Shown here one piece after another: positions 32,723-39,033 of a stretch of 39,033 nucleotides of DNA. The notes under the pieces are model-generated. The model worked only from the letters and a program-made list of their open reading frames with translations, searched no databases and had not been told where the DNA came from. Source of the DNA: CAZLHO01 sp964559455 (GTDB lineage Bacteria; Krumholzibacteriota; Krumholzibacteriia; LZORAL124-64-63); NCBI GenBank assembly GCA_964559455.1, contig CAZLHO010000026.1, forward strand, positions 1-39,033, written 5' to 3'. The translations under genes and the position numbers were made by a program. Every line of letters starts with the position of its first letter. The first letter of the stretch is position 1.

Positions 32723-32751
32723 TGGACACCCTCCGACGGGCCGTATATATT
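32723..32751 (+). promoter_or_regulatory. Promoter for mlaEFD, leaderless geometry
   Basis: TGGACA (32723-32728), 17 nt, TATATT (32746-32751). The mlaE start codon is at 32761, so the predicted RNA start is within about 1-4 bases of the ATG. No ribosome-binding site is present. Confidence 0.65.
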
Positions 32752-32760
32752 CGCTCCACT

Positions 32761-33546
32761 ATGGCTTTGGTGACCCGGAACATCGGACGTTTCACGCTGG
32801 ACGCGCTCGGCAGCACCGGGCGCGGCGCGCTGCTGCTGAAGAACATCGCCGCCCAGCTGCCGTCGTCCTGGCGGCTGCGGCGCGAGATCCTGGAGCAGAT
32901 GCACGTCGTGGCGGTCGGTTCGCTGCCGCTGATCGTGACGACCTCGATCTTCATCGGCGCGGTGACCGCCGTGCAGGCCGTCTACCAGATGCAGGCCTAC
33001 GTGCCGATGCAGTTCCTGGGCACCGTGGTCTCGAAATCCGTCTTCATCGAGCTGGGGCCGGTGCTGACGGCGCTGATCGTCGGCAGCCGTCTCTGCGCCA
33101 ACTACGCCGCCGAGCTGGGCACGATGAAGGTCACCGAGCAGCTGGACGCGCTGGAGATGATGGCCATCGACCCCACGGCCTACCTGGGGCTGCCCCGCCT
33201 GGTGGCCGCGGTGCTGATGATCCCGGTGGTCACCATCTTCGCCGACGCGATCGCCGTCTTCAGCGCCTACTTCATCTCGATGACGACCCTGGACGTCACG
33301 GCCAGCACCTTCAAGTCGGGCGTGCTGAGCTTCTTCGCCATGTCCGACCTGATGAGCGGCCTGATCAAATCCTTCTTCTTCGGCGGGATCATCGCGCTCT
33401 CGGGCGTCTTCCACGGCTTCAACACCCGCGGCGGCGCCGAGGGCGTGGGCAACGCCACGATGATGGCCGTGGTCGCGAACTGTCTGAGCGTCCTGGTGGC
33501 CGACTACCTGCTGGCCATCGTGCTCTTCCGCCTGATCTTCGAGTAG
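32761..33546 (+). CDS. mlaE: Phospholipid ABC transporter permease
   Basis: A 261-residue MlaE/YrbE-family permease of the inner membrane, part of the MlaFEDB-type importer/exporter that moves phospholipids between inner and outer membranes. Five or six hydrophobic helices are visible. The family coupling region is present (GPVLTALIVGSRLCANYAAELGTMKVTEQLDALEMMAIDP). The final part RGGAEGVGNATMMAVVANC is also typical. ATG 32761 is used because the -10 element is only nine bases upstream; an in-frame GTG at 32722 would lie before the promoter. It is the first of three transporter genes. Confidence 0.95.
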   Translation: MALVTRNIGRFTLDALGSTGRGALLLKNIAAQLPSSWRLRREILEQMHVVAVGSLPLIVTTSIFIGAVTAVQAVYQMQAYVPMQFLGTVVSKSVFIELGPVLTALIVGSRLCANYAAELGTMKVTEQLDALEMMAIDPTAYLGLPRLVAAVLMIPVVTIFADAIAVFSAYFISMTTLDVTASTFKSGVLSFFAMSDLMSGLIKSFFFGGIIALSGVFHGFNTRGGAEGVGNATMMAVVANCLSVLVADYLLAIVLFRLIFE

Positions 33547-33553
33547 GTGAGCG

Positions 33554-34357
33554 ATGACCCCGACCGGGTCCAAACCGATTCCCATCGACGAGCACGCTCC
33601 CGTGTCCGAGGGCATCGCCATCCGCGGGCTGGTGAAGAGCTTCCAGGGCCGACGCGTGCTCGACGGCCTGGACTTCGACATCCGGCGCGGCGAGACGGTG
33701 GTCGTCATCGGCCGCAGCGGCGAAGGCAAGTCCGTCCTGCTCAAGCACATCACCCGCCTGCTGGAGCCCGAGTCCGGCGAGATCTGGGTCGACGGCGCCG
33801 CGATCCTGAAGCTCCGCCGCCGCCAGCTCTTCGCCCTGCGGCAGCGTTTCGGCATGCTCTTCCAGGGGGCGGCGCTCTTCGACTCGATGACGATCTGCGA
33901 TAACGTGGGCCTGGGCCTGAAGGAGCACAGCCCGCTGTCGGCCGACGAGATCCGCTCGCGGGCCTGCCTCTGCCTGCGCCTGGTCGGCCTCGCCGACGCC
34001 GAGGACAAGTACCCCGCCGAGCTCTCGGGGGGGATGAAGAAGCGGGCCGGACTGGCGCGGGCCATCGCCATGCAGCCCGACTACATCCTCTACGACGAGC
34101 CCACGACGGGACTCGACCCGATCACCGCCGACGCCATCAACGACCTGATCCTGAAGCTGCAGGCCGAACTGAAGGTGACCTCGATCGTGGTGACCCACGA
34201 CATGGCCAGCGCCTTCAAGGTCGGCGACCGCATCGCCATGCTCAGCGGGGGCCGGATCATCCACGAGGACACGGTGGCGAACATCCGCGCCACCGACCAC
34301 CCCGCGGTCCGCCAGTTCATCGAAGGCAGCGCCCGGGGCCCGCTGGAAGTATTCTGA
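33554..34357 (+). CDS. mlaF: Phospholipid ABC transporter ATP-binding protein
   Basis: A 267-residue ABC ATPase with Walker A GRSGEGKS, Q-loop QGAALFDSMTICDNVGLGL, signature LSGGMKKRAGLARA, Walker B YILYDEP followed by TTGLDP, and the H-loop VVTHDMASAF. The MKKR form of the signature is typical of MlaF. The N-terminal 18 residues are an extra polar stretch. It begins 7 nt after mlaE with AGGTGA just before. It powers MlaE. Confidence 0.95.
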   Translation: MTPTGSKPIPIDEHAPVSEGIAIRGLVKSFQGRRVLDGLDFDIRRGETVVVIGRSGEGKSVLLKHITRLLEPESGEIWVDGAAILKLRRRQLFALRQRFGMLFQGAALFDSMTICDNVGLGLKEHSPLSADEIRSRACLCLRLVGLADAEDKYPAELSGGMKKRAGLARAIAMQPDYILYDEPTTGLDPITADAINDLILKLQAELKVTSIVVTHDMASAFKVGDRIAMLSGGRIIHEDTVANIRATDHPAVRQFIEGSARGPLEVF

Positions 34358-34388
34358 TCGGGCGGCCCGGAGCCGCCGCGGAGGTGTC

Positions 34389-35279
34389 ATGAGTGCCAAG
34401 AAGGAGATCCAGGTCGGGGTCATCGTCCTCGCCGCGTCCCTGGTGCTGGTCTTCGGCCTGCTCTGGTTGAAGCAGGTCCGCTTCTCCGGTCGCCAGATCG
34501 CCTACGAGGTCGACTTCCCCGCGGTCAGCAACCTGCAGACCGAGGATCGCGTCAACGTGCTGGGCATCCGCATGGGCGCCGTCGACGGCTTCGCCCTGCA
34601 CGACGGCCAGGTCAGGGTCCGCTTCCATGTCGAGGAGGAGGCCGGCCTGCGCCGGGACGCGGAGATCCACCTGACGACCGTGGGCATCGTCGGCGAGAAG
34701 ATCATCGACATCCTCCCCGGGGAGGGCGAGCCCGCGCCCGAGGGGCATCTCTTCCAGGGCGTGGCCGACGCCGACCTGACGCAGATGACCGCCGCCGCCA
34801 GCCAGACCCTCGCGGACACCCGGGACGTCGCCGCCGAGGTGAAGAGCCTGCTGGTCTGCATCCGCGAGCAGGGGCTGGTGGACAGCACGCTGGCCTCCAC
34901 CCGCCAGGCGGCCCGCGAGGTGGAGAACGCGGTCACCGAACTGGCGCCCGAGCTGACCGCCCTGGTGCGCGAACTGCGCACGACCGCCGCCGCCGTCAAC
35001 GCCCTGGTCGCCGGGCCCGACAGCGCGCTCTACGGCACCCTGGCCGAGGCCCGCGCGGTCGTCGCCCGCGCCGACACCCTGGCCGAGAACCTGGGCCGCG
35101 CCGGCGACAGCCTGGCCTCAATGCTCGCCGACGTCCAGCGGGGCGAGGGCACGGCCGGCCGTCTGCTCCGCGACGACGCCCTCTACGTCCGGGCCGATTC
35201 GGTCCTGGCCGCCGTCACGGATCTGCTGGCCGACGTCAAGGCCCGGCCCAAGCGCTATTTCCACGTGAGCCTGTTCTAG
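34389..35279 (+). CDS. mlaD: MlaD-type MCE-domain protein
   Basis: A 296-residue lipid-binding subunit anchored by one N-terminal helix (about 9-26, VGVIVLAASLVLVFGLLWL). The MCE domain follows at about 38-115 (VSNLQTEDRVNVLGIRMGAV and TVGIVGEKIIDILPGE). A long helical region from 130 to 260 may form a periplasmic helical tunnel. The end KARPKRYFHVSLF is a conserved tail of such proteins. GGAGGTG precedes the ATG. With mlaE and mlaF it forms the inner-membrane transporter; MlaA, MlaB and MlaC are not here. Confidence 0.92.
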   Translation: MSAKKEIQVGVIVLAASLVLVFGLLWLKQVRFSGRQIAYEVDFPAVSNLQTEDRVNVLGIRMGAVDGFALHDGQVRVRFHVEEEAGLRRDAEIHLTTVGIVGEKIIDILPGEGEPAPEGHLFQGVADADLTQMTAAASQTLADTRDVAAEVKSLLVCIREQGLVDSTLASTRQAAREVENAVTELAPELTALVRELRTTAAAVNALVAGPDSALYGTLAEARAVVARADTLAENLGRAGDSLASMLADVQRGEGTAGRLLRDDALYVRADSVLAAVTDLLADVKARPKRYFHVSLF

Positions 35280-35309
35280 CCCGCCCGCAACCCCGGAGGT
35301 TATCCGACG

Positions 35310-35822
35310 ATGAACGACGCACAGAAGGCCCGCATGATCGACGCGATCAAGAACGCGATCATGACCGAGATCAAGGGCCAGCAGCTCTACGCCCACGCCG
35401 CCGGCCAGACTGAGGATCCCTCGGCCCGCGCGATGTTCGAGGCCCTGGCCAAGGACGAGGACGAGCACGTCGCCCTGCTGCAGGCCCAGCACAAGAGCCT
35501 GGTCGAGGAGGGCCGCGTCGACATCACGCTCGTGCACCCGGCCGAGGTCGACCACGGCGCCGGCCACGTCATCGACGACGACTTCCGCAAGTCGATCAAG
35601 CGCGGCACTTTCGAGATGGCCGTGATCGGCATCGGCTGCGATCTGGAGAACAAGGCCATCGCCTACTACAGGGAGCAGGCCGAGCTGGCCGAGGATCCCG
35701 ACCTCAAGCAGATCTTCACCTGGCTCAGCGAGTGGGAGGTCGGCCATCTGGAGCACTTGATGGAGCTCGAGAAGATCCTGCAGGACGAGTACTGGTCCGA
35801 CCAGGGGTTCTCGCCCATGTAG
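35310..35822 (+). CDS. Ferritin-like di-iron protein (rubrerythrin type)
   Basis: A 170-residue four-helix protein of the rubrerythrin/ferritin-like superfamily. Likely iron ligands are E20 (helix 1, MTEIKGQQLY), the E50..H53 pair in DEDEHV, the glutamate in LENKAIAYYREQ, and the EVGHLEHL pair near residue 146. There is no C-terminal rubredoxin domain, so it is not a full rubrerythrin. A role in peroxide handling or iron storage fits the family. It starts 30 nt after mlaD with GGAGG in front, so it is likely co-transcribed. A structured repeat begins just after its stop. Confidence 0.88.
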   Translation: MNDAQKARMIDAIKNAIMTEIKGQQLYAHAAGQTEDPSARAMFEALAKDEDEHVALLQAQHKSLVEEGRVDITLVHPAEVDHGAGHVIDDDFRKSIKRGTFEMAVIGIGCDLENKAIAYYREQAELAEDPDLKQIFTWLSEWEVGHLEHLMELEKILQDEYWSDQGFSPM

Positions 35823-35831
35823 GGGAGGGGG

Positions 35832-35897
35832 ATCCCCGGGCCTGGAAGGACGGCGGGGCACGGGAGGGTATCCCCGGGCCTGGAAGGACGGCGGGGC
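35832..35897 (+). repeat. 28-bp direct repeat
   Basis: The same 28 bases, starting ATCCCCGGGCCTGGAAGG, occur at 35832-35859 and 35870-35897. The second copy is the left arm of the nested inverted-repeat element; the first looks like a duplicated, orphaned left arm. Confidence 0.85.
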
Positions 35898-35990
35898 CGC
35901 GCATCGTGCGCGGCCCCGCCTCTGCTTCCGGGCGCGGGCGGCCTCCTGCCGCCCGCGGCCCTCCAGGAGCCTTCCCGGCCCGGGGATACC
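35868..35990 (+). repeat. Nested inverted-repeat element, copy 3
   Basis: Outer arms 35868-35888 and 35970-35990 pair at 20 of 21 positions. Inside are hairpin 1 (terminator at 35890-35920) and hairpin 2, stem GCGGGCGGC (35934-35942) with GCCGCCCGC (35948-35956) and loop CTCCT. Sequence after hairpin 2 (CCCTCC, then GGA, CC) resembles copy 1. From 35991 to 36134 I see only GC-rich sequence with a run of ten G, no gene. Confidence 0.8.
35890..35920 (+). terminator. Terminator-like hairpin after the ferritin-like gene
   Basis: A 14-bp stem starting GGCGGGG and ending CCCCGCC with a TCG loop and tail TCTGCTTCC. The middle of the stem (CCGCGCA/TGCGCGG) differs from copies at 10099 and 14420 (ATGCTCA/TGAGCAT) with full pairing retained. 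Confidence 0.75.
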
Positions 35991-36134
35991 CCCTCCCCGG
36001 GGCGCGGCGCCCACGCCCCGCCGGACTTGCTGGCGGCGCTTGCGGCGGGGGGGGGGTGGGTGAAGTCATGGCGGGGGATGCCTCACGGTCCGGCAGGGTA
36101 TTGAAACGCCCCGGCGGCAGGACGACGACCGCCC

Positions 36135-36270
36135 GTGACCCGCAGCGCCCCGCCCGGCCCCCGGCGCACCGACCCCGACGTCCCCGGCGTCGTGGGCACG
36201 GCCCTCGGCGCGATGCCGGGCACGGACGTCGTCGAGTCCGTCACGCTGCTGCGCGGCGAGCTCGGGGCCC
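36135..36270 (+). CDS. Possible N-terminus of a methionine-synthase-like protein, cut by gap
   Basis: From GTG 36135 the frame reads 45 residues to the gap, including VVGTALGAMPGTDVVESV and LLRGELGA. In the actinobacterial family of B12-independent methionine-synthase-like proteins the N-terminus has G..GSMPGT and then GEL before a PHLPELP motif, so the match is suggestive although short. Nothing after the gap continues this frame. It could be foreign sequence joined by the assembler. Confidence 0.4.
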
Positions 36271-36280
36271 NNNNNNNNNN
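36271..36280. other. Assembly gap (10 N)
   Basis: Ten undetermined bases. The sequence on the left reads toward an actinobacterial-looking gene and on the right is the 3' flank of the patatin gene. A 13-base word with a further 7 of 10 matches (36068-36090) recurs inverted at 36338-36360, so the join may rest on a repeat. Confidence 0.95.
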
Positions 36281-36299
36281 GCCGGGGCTTGGAAGCACA

Positions 36300-36329
36300 G
36301 GCGCGGCGGCACAGGAAGTGCCGCCCGCC
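36300..36329 (-). terminator. Terminator-like hairpin after the patatin gene, copy 4 of hairpin 1
   Basis: On the minus strand, five bases after the patatin stop, GGCGGGCGGCAC pairs with GTGCCGCC and CGCC around loop TTCCT. The flanks GAAGGAC before and TGTGCTTCC after match those of copy 3 at 35884-35929, so this belongs to the same family; the assembly gap cuts off the rest. Confidence 0.65.
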
Positions 36330-36334
36330 GTCCT

Positions 36335-37294
36335 TCAGGAACGCGAAGCATCCCCCGCCAAGGCCTTCCCCAGTCTCCGCCGCAGCCGCCGCCAGCGGCT
36401 GGCTCGGCGCGCGATCGCCCGGCGCAGTTCCGGCATGGCGGCCTCGGCGGCGGCGCGGCCCGCGCGGCGGCAATCGTCGGCGCGGCGGAAGTCGGCCCAG
36501 TGGAAGTCGTGCACGTCCGGGCGGATGACGACGTCGGCGGTCGCCAGCACGTATTCGTTCAGGCGCACGCGGGCGATGGTGTCGCTGCGCAGGATCATGT
36601 CCATGCCCGTGCGGTATTCCGCCTTGTCGGTCTCGAAGGCCGGGATGTCCACGGCCACGACGATGTCGGCGCCCAGTTCGCGGCAGACGTCGACGGGAAC
36701 GCGGAAGGGCGCGCCGCCGTCGCAGATCATCCGTCCGTTCCGCTCCAGGGGCGGGAAGACGGCCGGGATGGCGCTGCTGGCGTAGACGGCGTCCAGCAGC
36801 GGCCCCTGCCGGAAGACCATCTTGTCGCCCGTGCGCAGGTCGACCCCGACCGCGGCGAAGGGCAGCGCCAGCTCGCCGAAGTCGCGGGCCGTCAGCATCA
36901 GCGACAGCGGCCGGCGCAGGGCGTCCTCGCCGACCAGGTTGGGGCGGGTCACCGTCTTCAGCGCCATCAGCTTCTTCTGGAGCTGGTCGAGGAAATCGTG
37001 GAAGCGGGGGCCGTGGCCGCCCTCCTCGCGCTCCCCGCCGGACTCCTTGGGCACGAAGGTTGCCCAGGTCTCGAGGAATTCCGGGTCGCCGACGAAGCCG
37101 GCCAGCCGTTTCCAGGTCCGGGCCGCGTCGGGCTTTTCGGCGTAGAGGGCGCCGACGATCGCGCCCATGCTCGTGCCCGCCACCACGTCGGGGCGCAGCC
37201 CCGCCTCCTCGAGGGCGGTCAGCACTCCCGCGTGGGCCAGGCCGCGCGCGCCGCCGCTGCCCAGGGCCAGTCCGATCCGCATGCGTTTCGCCAT
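36335..37294 (-). CDS. Patatin-like phospholipase
   Basis: A 319-residue serine-aspartate lipid acyl hydrolase. The oxyanion loop GSGGARG is at 12-18, the nucleophile S42 in GTSMG, and the catalytic aspartate in ICDGGAPFRVPVD near residue 190. The form resembles the bacterial RssA/NTE-type group. There is no signal peptide. A basic, arginine-rich C-terminus (RRASRWRRLRRRLGKA) could bind membranes. GGAGGT precedes the ATG. It diverges from the subtilase gene. Confidence 0.92.
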   Translation of the reverse strand: MAKRMRIGLALGSGGARGLAHAGVLTALEEAGLRPDVVAGTSMGAIVGALYAEKPDAARTWKRLAGFVGDPEFLETWATFVPKESGGEREEGGHGPRFHDFLDQLQKKLMALKTVTRPNLVGEDALRRPLSLMLTARDFGELALPFAAVGVDLRTGDKMVFRQGPLLDAVYASSAIPAVFPPLERNGRMICDGGAPFRVPVDVCRELGADIVVAVDIPAFETDKAEYRTGMDMILRSDTIARVRLNEYVLATADVVIRPDVHDFHWADFRRADDCRRAGRAAAEAAMPELRRAIARRASRWRRLRRRLGKALAGDASRS

Positions 37295-37370
37295 CGTGAC
37301 CTCCGCTGTGGTCCGTCGTGTCTCGTCTGGAATCTAACAGATGGACGGCCCAGGGAAAGCCCGGTCTCGG

Positions 37371-37399
37371 TTGTATCCTGCGCGGACAAGCCGTATGCT
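37371..37399 (+). promoter_or_regulatory. Promoter for the subtilase gene
   Basis: TTGTAT (37371-37376), 17-nt spacer, TATGCT (37394-37399), giving a leader of about 75 nt before the TTG start. Confidence 0.5.
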
Positions 37400-37478
37400 G
37401 ATACGAAGGATCCCTTCCGCGCCCGAGCAGGCTCCGCCGCCGGGTGCGTATTCCCAACCCGCATCAGGAGGCGTCGCC

Positions 37479-39033
37479 TTGCTGCTGACCGGTGGCCGCC
37501 GGCCCGGTGTCCCGTCCGGGTGGATCTACCCGGCGGTGATGCTGGCCGCGCTCGCCGCGACGTCCCTGGGGGCCGGCGCCGATCCGGATCCGGCGGGTGA
37601 CACTCGTCCGGCGACTGTCGCCACGGTCGCAGCCGCGGGACCCGGGTCGGTCGCCCCTCCGGTGCTGCGGGCCTTCGCCGATCCAGCCTCGGATCGCCTG
37701 GACGACGACGGACGCCAGGCGGTGTGGGTCTGGTTCCGCGCGCGCGGCCGGGACGAGGCGGACCGCCGCCGGGCCCTCGCCGCCGCGGCCTCGGAACTCG
37801 ATCCCCGGTCCCTGAGCCGACGCGCCCGGGCCGCCGCCGCCCGCGGCGGCGCGATCGTCAACGAGAGCGACCTGCCGCTGGACGCCGCCCACCTGGCCGC
37901 CGTCGCCGCCACCGGCGCCGAACTGCGGCGGCGCAGCCGCTGGCTCAACGCGGCCAGCTTCGACATGACCGAAACCCAGGTGCGCGCCGCGGCCGCCCTG
38001 CCGGAAGTCCTACGCATCACTCCGGTAGGGTTGGCCCGGCGCCATCCTGTTCCCGAATCGGATCGGATCCCGGCGAGCCCGGGCCGGTCCGACCGCCTGC
38101 CCGCGAACCTGGACTACGGCAACAGCCTGCCCTATCTGGCCCAGGTCAACGTTCCCGCCCTGCATTCCCTGGGCCTGACCGGCCATGGCGTGCGCATGGG
38201 ATTCCTGGATACCGGCTTCCGCATGGCCCACGAGTCGCTGGACCACCTGACGGTCTTCGACGCCTGGGACTTCATCAACGACGATCCCGAGGTCGACAAC
38301 GAGCCGGGCGACGACGCGGCGCAGCACAACCACGGCACGATGGTCGTCTCCTTCGCCTGCGGCCTCACGCCGGGCGTGCTCGTCGGCCCCGCCCACGCCG
38401 CCGAGGTCGTCCTGGCCAAGACCGAGCGCGTGAACGAGGAGATCCCCAGCGAGGAGGACGCCTGGGTCGCCGGCCTGGAATGGATCGAATCGCGGGGTTG
38501 CGACCTGGCCAGCAGTTCGTTGGGCTGGTTCGACTGGCTCACCTACCAGGACCTGGACGGCGACACCACGCCCAGCGCCATCGCCGCCGACGCCGCCGCC
38601 GCTCGCGGTCTGCTCGTCTTCGTGGCCGCCGGCAACCAGCGTCAGACGGCCTTTCCCTACCTGATCACGCCGGCCGACGCCGACAGCGTGATCACCGTCG
38701 GCGCCGTGCGCCTGGACGGGGGCGTGACCAGTTTCTCGTCGCCGGGCCCGACCGCGGACGGCCGCATCAAGCCCGACGTCTGCGCCCCGGGGCAGGATGT
38801 CTTCCTGGCCGATCCGGCGGACGACGACGGCTACCTCCACGCCTCCGGCACGTCGTTCTCGACCCCGCTCACCGCCGGCGTGGCGGCGCTGCTGCTCGAA
38901 AGGCTGCCCACGCTCACTCCGATCCAGGTGCGCGACGCCCTGCGCGCCTCGGGCGACCACGCAGCCGCGCCGGACAACGACTACGGCTGGGGCGTGATCG
39001 ACGCCCTGGCGGCCCTGAACCACTTCATCCCCA
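37479..39033 (+). CDS. Secreted subtilisin-like (S8) serine protease, 3' truncated
   Basis: The frame is open to the window end (518 codons visible). A hydrophobic signal region lies at about 17-34 (IYPAVMLAALAATSLGAGA), then a propeptide-like region to about 230. The S8 catalytic domain carries D244 in GFLDTGF, H285 in HNHGTMV, the oxyanion asparagine in VAAGNQ, and S459 in SGTSFSTP, so the full triad is present. GPTADGRIKPDVCAPG is also typical. The start is TTG 37479, supported by a perfect AGGAGG at 37466-37471 and the in-frame signal region; no ATG fits. Related proteins in these phyla end in a YPNPFNP-type domain, which would lie outside the window. Confidence 0.93.
   Translation, partial: MLLTGGRRPGVPSGWIYPAVMLAALAATSLGAGADPDPAGDTRPATVATVAAAGPGSVAPPVLRAFADPASDRLDDDGRQAVWVWFRARGRDEADRRRALAAAASELDPRSLSRRARAAAARGGAIVNESDLPLDAAHLAAVAATGAELRRRSRWLNAASFDMTETQVRAAAALPEVLRITPVGLARRHPVPESDRIPASPGRSDRLPANLDYGNSLPYLAQVNVPALHSLGLTGHGVRMGFLDTGFRMAHESLDHLTVFDAWDFINDDPEVDNEPGDDAAQHNHGTMVVSFACGLTPGVLVGPAHAAEVVLAKTERVNEEIPSEEDAWVAGLEWIESRGCDLASSSLGWFDWLTYQDLDGDTTPSAIAADAAAARGLLVFVAAGNQRQTAFPYLITPADADSVITVGAVRLDGGVTSFSSPGPTADGRIKPDVCAPGQDVFLADPADDDGYLHASGTSFSTPLTAGVAALLLERLPTLTPIQVRDALRASGDHAAAPDNDYGWGVIDALAALNHFIP

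Noticed and set aside
32671..32763. In-frame UGA followed at once by a hairpin, in the same frame as mlaE, which could be read as a selenocysteine codon with a SECIS.
   Set aside because: The read-through segment has no similarity to a protein domain, a good promoter lies inside it, and MlaE is complete from the later ATG.
36066..37457. A long minus-strand frame crossing the N gap.
   Set aside because: It runs through undetermined bases and is a different frame from the clear patatin gene.
1..39033. tRNA, rRNA or transposase genes.
   Set aside because: I scanned for conserved tRNA arms and for transposase motifs and saw none, though a tRNA could be missed by eye.

Overview
The window is a GC-rich bacterial chromosome segment with dense, short-spaced operons. 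It has 24 complete protein genes (one of them a 32-codon candidate), one frameshifted gene, and three partial genes at the window ends and at an assembly gap. I infer a Gram-negative lineage related to the FCB group (Krumholzibacteriota/Eisenbacteriota-like). The reasons are a secreted lamin-tail protein ending in a YPNPFNPS... FlgD-like/sorting-type domain, an outer-membrane beta-barrel, an MlaEFD lipid transporter, and a signal-peptide kinase with FG-GAP-like repeats. The ten Ns at 36271-36280 point to a draft or metagenome-assembled genome, and the short segment left of the gap looks actinobacterial.

Layout. 1-10058: end of a TPR protein, then rho, rpmE, yqhQ, prfA, prmC, murA, selB and ispG, an information-processing and envelope operon with several 4-nt stop/start overlaps. 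10059-10782: structured repeats and a strong promoter. 10783-14388: giant secreted protein. 14389-16685 (minus strand): an NFACT/RqcH-type protein and a small beta-barrel. 16864-22387: yicC, gmk, rpoZ, coaBC, family-4 uracil-DNA glycosylase, moaD, and a moaE-thiF/moeB fusion broken by a frameshift. 22452-27056: a sensor kinase, an NtrC-type regulator, a palindrome plus sigma-54 promoter, and a pseudo-receiver gene. 27069-31300: a methyltransferase diverging from dnaB across a cluster of DnaA-box-like 9-mers, then an orphan FliD-like gene behind a sigma-28-like promoter. 31570-35822: a metallo-beta-lactamase-fold protein, a tiny ORF, mlaE-mlaF-mlaD, and a ferritin-like protein. 35823-39033: structured repeats, the gap, a patatin, and a truncated subtilase.

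The most interesting signals lie between genes. A family of nested-hairpin elements sits just downstream of stop codons. The first hairpin keeps pairing while its stem sequence changes, the second is nearly invariant with a UCCU-type loop, and each copy is enclosed by perfect or near-perfect inverted arms whose sequence is private to that copy. Other strong signals are the helically phased DnaA-box-like array in front of dnaB, a self-contained sigma-54 circuit driving a receiver that has lost its phosphorylation residues, and two promoters placed so close to the start codon that their mRNAs should be leaderless. All functions are inferred by reading motifs; no database search was run.
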